NCBI GenBank assembly: GCA_028693055.1
Contig: JAQUWD010000030.1
Location: 1-45,440 of the forward strand
Length of the DNA: 45,440 nucleotides
Direction of reading: 5' to 3'
From: Eubacteriales bacterium
GTDB lineage: Bacteria; Bacillota; Clostridia; Christensenellales; Aristaeellaceae
Shown one piece after another: positions 1-6,346 of this stretch. Position numbers and translations under genes: made by a program. The notes below the pieces were generated by a model, which worked only from the letters and a program-made list of their open reading frames with translations, was not told where the DNA came from and did not search any database. Position 1 is the stretch's first letter. Every line of letters begins with the position of its first letter.

Positions 1-318
1 TAAGGACCAAATTATACTCAAGCCAACACTTCTCAAACGGCTTAGAAAGTAGCCATTATTTTACTATTTATCCCTCTAAAGTTAGCACTCTCTAAGTGGA
101 AATGAGTCTTTCTCCCATGCGAAAAAGTTATAATTTCTGCTTGTTTGCCTTACGCTTTTTTATTCTTTACTGCTGTTTTTTCCTGTGCTGAGTCCATATT
201 CTGCATTACTGTTTTCCAATGGGCTCCGTTTAATCCCTTATCACGCTCATTCTGTAAGACTTCTTTCCATTCCCTTTCTATCGCTTTCTACTCTGGAAGT
301 TACATTTGCACTTCACCC
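1..318. other. Left-edge region without a supported gene
   Basis: This AT-rich stretch lies outside the left inverted repeat of the insertion sequence. No reading frame with a ribosome binding site was found. The one item of note is a 45-codon open stretch on the minus strand (150-287, ending in TAA) whose translation is highly charged and hydrophilic, like the C-terminal tail of a protein. It has no start codon and is preceded by an in-frame stop at 288-290, so it may be a decayed gene remnant. No function can be assigned. Confidence 0.4.
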
Positions 319-1551
319 CAAACGCATGAATGTGATACCCAGCCAAGAGGCGAGGATTCTGTTTTTTGAACTGGGTTACAGTTGGAGCACCATATCAATA
401 TACTTCTCTGCATTCATACAGATCATGAACCGTTTGGCTTTGAGGCTGACGTTTGTTTTGCTCATGTTCAACAGCTTTAGGATATGCAGCGATATTTTCC
501 GAATGATATTCAAGTTATATGCCGAATCTTTATCAACCGTCCGATTTGCATCCTCTTTGAAGGTAACGTCCAAATGCCAGTGATGGCTTTCGACCATCCA
601 GTGCTTACGGATTGCTTTGGCTATGAGGTCGATGTCCATAGGCAGACTACTGATGAAATATCTCTCTTCCGTTGTTGTTATGCCGTTTTTCGTCACGGTG
701 TTGCGTGTCATTGCAATGGATTGCAGCCCCGCCCATTTCTTACGCTGAGTAAGCCACTCTATATTTGTGGTCTGCCAATACTCCCGTTTTTCTATACCTC
801 CTCGCGCTTTCTCTGTAGTGCTTGTATATGCGCAGGCTGCCAAAAGCTCCACGTCCTGAAAATACAGGCTAATGTCCTCGTACATCCCGAACTGGTTTCC
901 CTTTAGCGCCAATACATAGTCCGCATGCTTTTTTCTTATTTGCTTCACGATTTCGGTTTGAGTTCCCATCGCATCCGTCGTTATGATATGCCCCTTGATG
1001 TTAAGTGCTTCAAGCAATTCTGGAATTGCGGTAATCTCATTGCTTTTTTCATCCACTCGGTTTTGACCCAAGCAGAATCCATCTTCATACACCGCACTTA
1101 CAATATGATTGGCCTTTTGCTTACTGGTGGCGGTTCCACGCTGCGTTTTACCGTCTATCGCAAGTATTCTACGTAGTTTTTCTCCCTCGCCTTTTGCAAG
1201 CATTTCATTCCATTGCGTTTGTATTTGCTGTAAAAACTCCGGAGATACCATTGCAAATACCCGTTGGATCGTATCATGAGATGGTATCCCGTTGGGCAGT
1301 GTTAGATACTTTCTCAGATACGCTTCGTGTTCTTTTGCAAAATAGTAGATTTCCATCCATTCATTCGCATTTGCCAAACTCGCAAAAAGCACGATGGCTA
1401 TGATGTCGCTCATCTTGTATTGTACTTTCTTTTCCTGCCTCCGATCTTCTACCGTGCACAGCTTCTTCAGTAACTCCAGCATGGTTTGTCCTCCCATCTT
1501 ATTATAGAGAGAATATACCATACTTGCTTCTCTTTTTCATTCATGCGTTTG
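319..1551 (-). mobile_element. ISAs1-family insertion sequence
   Basis: One transposase gene lies between a perfect 14-bp inverted repeat, CAAACGCATGAATG at 319-332 and its complement at 1538-1551. The span of 1,233 bp is typical for ISAs1 elements (about 1.2-1.3 kb). No direct target duplication is visible immediately outside the repeats (cttcaccc on the left, acgtgtct on the right). The copy may therefore be old or rearranged, or the true ends may lie slightly further out. The local AT-richness contrasts with the chromosomal genes to the right. Confidence 0.75.
376..1521 (-). CDS. ISAs1 family transposase
   Basis: A DDE transposase catalysing cut-and-paste movement of the element. The 381-residue protein has the usual family length and an intact frame. 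The N-terminal region with 'MLELLKKLCTVEDRRQEKK' and 'DIIAIVLFASLANANEW' matches the H-repeat/ISAs1 N-terminal domain. The catalytic domain shows 'AIDGKTQRGT' (Asp about 123), 'TTDAMGTQ' (Asp about 183) and 'HWMVESHHWHLDVTF' (Glu about 311). The annotated start at 1521 gives 13 extra residues; the Met at 1482 ('MLELLKK') is an equally good start and fits family N-termini. No frameshift is seen, so the gene could be active. Family assignment is confident; activity is not known. Confidence 0.9.
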   Translation of the reverse strand: MVYSLYNKMGGQTMLELLKKLCTVEDRRQEKKVQYKMSDIIAIVLFASLANANEWMEIYYFAKEHEAYLRKYLTLPNGIPSHDTIQRVFAMVSPEFLQQIQTQWNEMLAKGEGEKLRRILAIDGKTQRGTATSKQKANHIVSAVYEDGFCLGQNRVDEKSNEITAIPELLEALNIKGHIITTDAMGTQTEIVKQIRKKHADYVLALKGNQFGMYEDISLYFQDVELLAACAYTSTTEKARGGIEKREYWQTTNIEWLTQRKKWAGLQSIAMTRNTVTKNGITTTEERYFISSLPMDIDLIAKAIRKHWMVESHHWHLDVTFKEDANRTVDKDSAYNLNIIRKISLHILKLLNMSKTNVSLKAKRFMICMNAEKYIDMVLQL

Positions 1552-1669
1552 ACGTGTCTGTGAATCAGTTACGCTGTCACCGATTTATCTGAGCAAGCCA
1601 AAGAACTATACGGTATCCATAGCGCTAAAAATGTTTGCTGATCCCTCTGTCGCAACGGATTAGACGTCC

Positions 1670-2518
1670 CTATTCGCTTTCCCGGCTGTACAAATCTCGC
1701 GTGGTCTGAGCCAGCATATCCGCATAATGGCCTTCCATAAAGGAGAGAACCGCCATATACACCGCGTCAAACACTGCGTGCTGCCCTACCCGGGATAATA
1801 GGCTTAATCGCAAATTGGTGCTTTCTTTTGAAAAGGTGCGAAGCAACACGTCAACATCCCGACAGAGCCGCTTATTAGGGAAGGAGGTCATAAGAATGGT
1901 GGGGGTTTTTTTGGCATGCACCACATGCAGCAGCTCGTGTATTTCCGGAGTTTGGCCGGAATGGCTGACACAGAAAAGTAGATCATCGGGGCCAAACTCG
2001 CTGACTAGCAGTAGCGCGTCGTGAATGTCTGAATGGTTCCACACGGACATGTTTAGCCGCACAAGCTTTCGGCTTGCGTCACGGCAGATTTCTGAGGAGG
2101 TGCACACACCGAAAAAGCAGATACGCCGGGCGCGGGTGATCAGCTTAGCGGCGGCCTCCACCATGGAAAGGTCGATGCAACGCATGGTAACGTCGATCAA
2201 ATCCCGCTCGGATTGCAAAGTGCCGCGAATCAGCTGCTCTAAATCCGATTTGCCATCCTGCCGGCCCGGGAAAAGGGTTTCATAAGAGCCCATCTGTTGG
2301 GCCATGCTGATTTTAAAATCAGTAAAGCCCTCAAAACCGATGGCACGGCAGAAGCGTACGACGGTAGGCTCGCTGACCCCCGCACCGTTTTTGACCTCGC
2401 GCATGGACATTCGTACCAAAACAGGCATGTTTTCCATGGCGAAATCCGCTACCTTGCGCTCGCTGGGAGACAAAGAGGAATATGCGTTCATGATAATGTC
2501 GTTGTAGTTCTGCTCCAT
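1670..2518 (-). CDS. RpiR/MurR-like transcriptional regulator
   Basis: A 282-residue regulator with an N-terminal RpiR-type helix-turn-helix (about residues 1-75, 'SLSPSERKVADF' and 'GVSEPTVVRFCRAIGFEGF') and a C-terminal SIS sugar-phosphate-binding domain (about 110-260, 'ARRICFFGVCTSSEICRD', 'DLLFCVSHSGQTPEI'). Proteins of this family sense phosphosugars; MurR responds to MurNAc-6-phosphate. It is divergent from the transporter and hydrolase operon that ends with murQ, which supports a MurR-like role controlling that operon. It has its own promoter (2551-2579). The specific inducer is inferred from the neighbourhood, not visible in the protein. The symbol is left blank because MurR orthology is not shown. 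Confidence 0.88.
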   Translation of the reverse strand: MEQNYNDIIMNAYSSLSPSERKVADFAMENMPVLVRMSMREVKNGAGVSEPTVVRFCRAIGFEGFTDFKISMAQQMGSYETLFPGRQDGKSDLEQLIRGTLQSERDLIDVTMRCIDLSMVEAAAKLITRARRICFFGVCTSSEICRDASRKLVRLNMSVWNHSDIHDALLLVSEFGPDDLLFCVSHSGQTPEIHELLHVVHAKKTPTILMTSFPNKRLCRDVDVLLRTFSKESTNLRLSLLSRVGQHAVFDAVYMAVLSFMEGHYADMLAQTTRDLYSRESE

Positions 2519-2550
2519 AATGTTCCCTCTTTCGGTATCCTGTTACCAAT

Positions 2551-2579
2551 ATTGTACAGAAAGATGAAGGAAAAGTCAA
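2551..2579 (-). promoter_or_regulatory. SigA-type promoter of the RpiR regulator
   Basis: On the minus strand a TTGACT -35 box (2574-2579) is followed by a 17-bp spacer and a TACAAT -10 box (2551-2556). It lies about 33 bp upstream of the regulator start and diverges from the transporter promoter at 2636-2665. Confidence 0.65.
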
Positions 2580-2635
2580 CTGTGGCTTGCAAAGAGAAAG
2601 ACCGCAAAAAGGGCTTCGATAATTAAGAAAAGTAC

Positions 2636-2665
2636 TTGACATCTGCCGTGGCGATGAGGTATTAT
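2636..2665 (+). promoter_or_regulatory. SigA-type promoter of the amino-sugar operon
   Basis: A perfect TTGACA -35 box (2636-2641) is followed by an 18-bp spacer and a TATTAT -10 box (2660-2665). The expected start site is near 2672, leaving a leader of about 50 nt before the permease gene. It faces away from the RpiR-type regulator. Confidence 0.7.
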
Positions 2666-2675
2666 AACTACAAGA

Positions 2676-2688
2676 TTATTACTAATAA
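2676..2688. promoter_or_regulatory. Candidate operator palindrome for the RpiR regulator
   Basis: A perfect 13-bp palindrome (TTATTA C TAATAA) sits just downstream of the predicted -10 box, where a repressor would block transcription. A second short palindrome, TGTA C TACA, follows at 2694-2702. The link to the RpiR regulator is an inference from position. Confidence 0.4.
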
Positions 2689-2721
2689 ATAGTTGTACTA
2701 CATTTAAGGGGTGATGGCGCG

Positions 2722-3660
2722 ATGACAGGCGCACAGATAAGTCTATGGAAACGGTTTTGTAAAAGCGCGCGGCAGTATTGGTGGTTCTATTTCATGCTGC
2801 TACCCGGATTGATTTATATTGTAGTTTTTCGGTACGCGCCTATGTATGGCATTACCATCGCGTTTAAAAATTACAGCGTATTCAAAGGCTTTGACGCATC
2901 GCCTTGGGTGGGCTTCGACAATTTTACCAAGCTGTTTGGCCGGGCTGCCTTTCAACGCGCCCTTTATAACAATGTGATCATTGGTGTGGAAAAGCTGATT
3001 TTTGGTTTTCCCTTACCTATTATTCTGTCACTGATGCTTAACGAGGTACGGAAAAACTCCTTGAAGCGTACCATTCAGACTGCGATTATCCTGCCCAACT
3101 TCATTTCTTGGATCGTTATCAACGGACTGCTTTTCGCTATGCTGGGTACCAACAACGGCGCGATCGTAGGCGTGATGCGCTTCTTTGGCTACGTTGGCGA
3201 GATTCCCAACTTGTTGGCGGATAAGGAACATTTCCGCGCGGTGATATTGCTGAGCTATCTATGGAAAAGCGGCGGCTATGCCACCATTATTTATTTGGCG
3301 GCGATCGCGGGCATTGACCAAAGCCTCTACGAGGCGGCGGAAATCGACGGTGCGGGACGGCTTCAGCAGCTGTGGCATATCACGCTTTCCTCCTTGCGCC
3401 CTACTATCGTTATGCTGCTGATTATGCGCGTGGGCGAGGTGATGAACGCGGGTTTCGACCAGATCTATGCCATATCCAACTATTTGGTGGTTTCTGTTGC
3501 GGATATCATTGAGACCTATGTGTATACGCTAGGCATGGAAAGCCGTAAGTTTAGTGAAGCCACGGCGGCCGGCTTGTTCATCAATGTTATCGGCTTGACG
3601 TTGGTGTTGATTACTAACCATATCGCCAAAAAGATTGATCCTGAAAGCGGCCTTATGTAA
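2722..3660 (+). CDS. Carbohydrate ABC transporter permease, LplB type
   Basis: A 312-residue integral membrane subunit of a CUT1-type sugar ABC importer. About six transmembrane helices are visible, beginning with 'WWFYFMLLPGLIYIVVF' after a short basic N-terminus. The cytoplasmic EAA loop that contacts the ATPase is present near residues 210-235 ('YEAAEIDGAGRLQQLWHI'). The N-terminal 'YWWFYFMLLPGLIYIVVFRY' pattern is typical of the LplB/YtcP pair rather than MalF. The start ATG has an AAGGGGTG ribosome binding site. It is the first gene of the operon and forms a heterodimer with the next permease. No ATPase gene is present in the operon, as usual for this family, which shares an MsmX-like ATPase encoded elsewhere. 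The substrate is inferred from downstream genes. Confidence 0.9.
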   Translation: MTGAQISLWKRFCKSARQYWWFYFMLLPGLIYIVVFRYAPMYGITIAFKNYSVFKGFDASPWVGFDNFTKLFGRAAFQRALYNNVIIGVEKLIFGFPLPIILSLMLNEVRKNSLKRTIQTAIILPNFISWIVINGLLFAMLGTNNGAIVGVMRFFGYVGEIPNLLADKEHFRAVILLSYLWKSGGYATIIYLAAIAGIDQSLYEAAEIDGAGRLQQLWHITLSSLRPTIVMLLIMRVGEVMNAGFDQIYAISNYLVVSVADIIETYVYTLGMESRKFSEATAAGLFINVIGLTLVLITNHIAKKIDPESGLM

Positions 3661-3679
3661 ATTAGAAAGGAGGAGCGCC

Positions 3680-4579
3680 ATGCTATTTGTCAGTCGCCGC
3701 AAGCGGATTCAAAGAAGCGTGCCCGAACGAGTGGGTAACGCTGTCATCGTTTTGATTCTTCTGCTGTTTGCCTTTTCCACTACCTATCCCTTTTGGCATG
3801 TGCTGATGTATTCCATCAGCGACTCCGGTCAGGCTATGTCTGGCGGATTGTTCTTTTTGCCCCGCGATCCTACCTTGGTAAGCTATGACGTGCTTTTTCG
3901 CACCAAGCAAATTTTTATCGCCTACGGCAATACCATTTGGAAAACGCTCATCGGGACGGTGCTCAGTCTGGCGTTAAGCGCTCTAACCGCCTTTCCGTTG
4001 GCTCATCGAAAGCTTCCCGGACGCAATCTGTTATCCATGGTATTCTTCTTTACCATGCTGTTTTCCGGGGGTATGATTCCTACCTATCTGGTGGTGCAGC
4101 AGCTGGGCATGATCGATACTCCGTGGGCTCTGATTTTACCGAATGTGCTAAGCGCCTATAACATGTTTATCATCCGCAACTATTTTCAACAGCTGCCCTC
4201 TTCGTTGGAGGAGAGCGCCTTTATCGACGGCGCAACCCCGCCGGTGGTGCTCTGGCGGATTGTTTTACCCATATCCGCGCCAATACTGGCGGCAAACGCT
4301 ATGTTCTACGGGGTGGGCAACTGGAACTCTTATCTGGACTGCATTTTGTATACCAATAGCAATACGCTGCAAACATTGCAGGTATATCTGCGCAACCTGA
4401 TATCTTCCGTTGGCTCCATGGATTCGATTGCAGGGGTTGGCGGCGCCACAGCTTCCCTTTCCGAGGAAACCATTAAAATGACGGCTATCTCCGTTTCTGT
4501 CATCCCCGTTTTAGTTGCCTACCCTTTTTTGCAGCGCTATTATGCGTCTGGCATTACGGTAGGCGCGGTTAAGGGCTAA
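3680..4579 (+). CDS. Carbohydrate ABC transporter permease, YtcP type
   Basis: The second membrane subunit of the importer, 299 residues from the ATG at 3680. That ATG is preferred over the upstream in-frame start at 3635 because AGAAAGGAGG lies at the right distance before it. About six transmembrane segments are visible, with the EAA-like loop near residues 180-205 ('LEESAFIDGATPPVVLW'). The C-terminus 'RYYASGITVGAVKG' is the characteristic ending of YtcP-type permeases. It follows the first permease by 19 bp and precedes the binding protein, the standard order for this transporter group. Confidence 0.9.
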   Translation: MLFVSRRKRIQRSVPERVGNAVIVLILLLFAFSTTYPFWHVLMYSISDSGQAMSGGLFFLPRDPTLVSYDVLFRTKQIFIAYGNTIWKTLIGTVLSLALSALTAFPLAHRKLPGRNLLSMVFFFTMLFSGGMIPTYLVVQQLGMIDTPWALILPNVLSAYNMFIIRNYFQQLPSSLEESAFIDGATPPVVLWRIVLPISAPILAANAMFYGVGNWNSYLDCILYTNSNTLQTLQVYLRNLISSVGSMDSIAGVGGATASLSEETIKMTAISVSVIPVLVAYPFLQRYYASGITVGAVKG

Positions 4580-4625
4580 TCCCGTTATTATGGCTGGAAG
4601 CCATCAAAGATAAAGGAGGTACCCC

Positions 4626-6110
4626 ATGAAAAAAACCCTATGTATGCTACTTGCGCTTCTCATGACCCTGTCTCTGGTTCCAACCTTCGCCACAGCTGAT
4701 GAATTGCCGGAAATTACTTGGATGATTACCGGATCGGGCACCACGTCTGATGAAAACAACATGGTGCTGCAAAAAATCGGTGAGGCAATCGGCGCAAAGG
4801 TCAACGTAATTCAAGTGGCTCCCGGCGACGAGGACGTCAAGCTGAACGCGCTGATCGCCGCCAACACGCTGCCGGATTTGTTCGTTGCGGATTTGGCGGA
4901 CGCGCAACAATTCATCAACGAGGGTATGCTTTGCCCGCTGGATGAATTTTTGAGCGATAACGGCTCTGAAATCTTGGCTCAGGTAGGCGAAAAGCTACCC
5001 AAGATGCCCGCTAACCAAATGGATGGGAGCATCTACATGATTCCCGGCGCCAGCGCGGATTTTATGGAAAACTTAAATGTACGAGTGGATTGGCTGAAAA
5101 AGCTAGGATTGGAAATGCCCACGGATTTGGATAGCCTGTATAACGTGCTGCATGCATTTACCTATGACGATCCTGACGGGAATGGGCAGAACGACACGGT
5201 GGGCATCGTTCTCACCATGGCGCAGACCAATCAGTGGGAAAACCTTTTCGGTGCTTTTGGTATTCCCTATAACAAGCCCTGCCAGCTGGAGGACGGAACG
5301 GTTACCTCCTACTTTAAGCATCCTCACTTCTTGGAATGCATCCAGTACCTGCGCAAGCTATATCAGGACGGCGTGATGGATCCCGATTTCGCCACCATGC
5401 CCGCGATGACCGCGCACGAGAAGCTTTGGAGCGGAGCCTGCGGCGTATATGGCTTCCGTGACGTGGGTGTAACCAACAACTGGTACCCGGGCCGCTATAC
5501 CTTTGAGTGCCCGGAGGATCCCTCCGAGATCTTCGGCTTTGCACAGATTACCGGTCCTTATGGAGATTGCGGCTCCGTGGCCCAGTACCCAAAGCTGACC
5601 ACCGGCATGGTGGTAGCCTCCACCTGCAAGAATCCTGACGCAGTGGTTCGGCTGATCAATTACCTGTTCACCGAGGAAGGCGACAATCTGACTTATCTTG
5701 GCGTTGAAGACGTTATGTATCGCTGGATCGATAAGGAAGCTGGCAAATACGAGCGCCTGAACGAATATGTGGACGATGCCGTCCATCGCGCCAACGGCGG
5801 CTTCACCTATTGGATGAATATGCCAGAGGATAACGCCCAGCTGCGCACAATGAACGCGCTTACGCAACAGGGACAGGCCGAGCAACAGCTTCATGCCATC
5901 GATTATCCCTATATCACCAGCACTATCGAGGCCGAAACCGAGTACGGCACGCTGCTGGATCAAATTGTTAAGGAAGCCACCGCTCAGCTGATTGTGACCA
6001 AGGGCGATGTGGAAGCCGAGTACAAGGAGTTCGTTACTCGTTGGGAAAACGAAGGCGGCTTGGAATACGAAGCCGAGGCTACTGCCGCCTACGCCGCTCA
6101 AGTTAAATAA
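4626..6110 (+). CDS. Extracellular solute-binding protein of the ABC importer
   Basis: A 494-residue CUT1 family (LplA/YtcQ-like) substrate-binding protein. It starts with a clear signal peptide, 'MKKTLCMLLALLMTLSLV' followed by 'PTFATADELPE'. The cleavage site appears to be a signal peptidase I type (ATA-DEL). No lipobox cysteine follows the hydrophobic core, whereas Gram-positive binding proteins are normally lipid-anchored. The mature part has 'ADLADAQQFINEGMLCPLDE' and 'DPDGNGQNDTVGI', typical of the family. The start has an AAAGGAGG site. It lies 46 bp after the second permease. The substrate is probably an amino-sugar-containing oligosaccharide, judged only from the downstream genes. 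Confidence 0.88.
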   Translation: MKKTLCMLLALLMTLSLVPTFATADELPEITWMITGSGTTSDENNMVLQKIGEAIGAKVNVIQVAPGDEDVKLNALIAANTLPDLFVADLADAQQFINEGMLCPLDEFLSDNGSEILAQVGEKLPKMPANQMDGSIYMIPGASADFMENLNVRVDWLKKLGLEMPTDLDSLYNVLHAFTYDDPDGNGQNDTVGIVLTMAQTNQWENLFGAFGIPYNKPCQLEDGTVTSYFKHPHFLECIQYLRKLYQDGVMDPDFATMPAMTAHEKLWSGACGVYGFRDVGVTNNWYPGRYTFECPEDPSEIFGFAQITGPYGDCGSVAQYPKLTTGMVVASTCKNPDAVVRLINYLFTEEGDNLTYLGVEDVMYRWIDKEAGKYERLNEYVDDAVHRANGGFTYWMNMPEDNAQLRTMNALTQQGQAEQQLHAIDYPYITSTIEAETEYGTLLDQIVKEATAQLIVTKGDVEAEYKEFVTRWENEGGLEYEAEATAAYAAQVK

Positions 6111-6278
6111 TACTAAGCTTGTATTCAAACAGCTAAAGCTTGGGGATGCTTTTGACCCATCGGCTGTCAATCTTGAGATAGCGCTGCTATTCCTGCGGTT
6201 TCCTTCCTTGGCGCTGAACCAAAATCACCCCAAGCTGTCCACCGTTTCACTGAGATTAGGATAAGCACACTCCAAGCT

Positions 6279-6305
6279 CCGGGAAAGCGCCCGTCGCTTT
6301 CCCGG
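6279..6305. other. Strong hairpin between binding protein and hydrolase genes
   Basis: A perfect 11-bp GC-rich stem (CCGGGAAAGCG, loop CCCGT, CGCTTTCCCGG) lies in the 236-bp gap after the binding-protein gene. No T tract follows, so it is not a classic intrinsic terminator. It may be an mRNA-stabilising or processing hairpin that keeps transporter mRNA more abundant than hydrolase mRNA. The rest of the gap (6111-6278) shows no gene or clear promoter. Confidence 0.5.
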
Positions 6306-6346
6306 AATCCATTCGTCGGCTGAACCATTAAGGAGGAAAAGTACTC

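Noticed and set aside
145-1403. Several plus-strand reading frames opposite the transposase
   Set aside because: They overlap the intact minus-strand transposase, have no ribosome binding sites and encode unlikely compositions; they are shadows.
6279-6305. Intrinsic terminator after the binding-protein gene
   Set aside because: The hairpin is strong but no T tract follows, so it is listed only as a hairpin.
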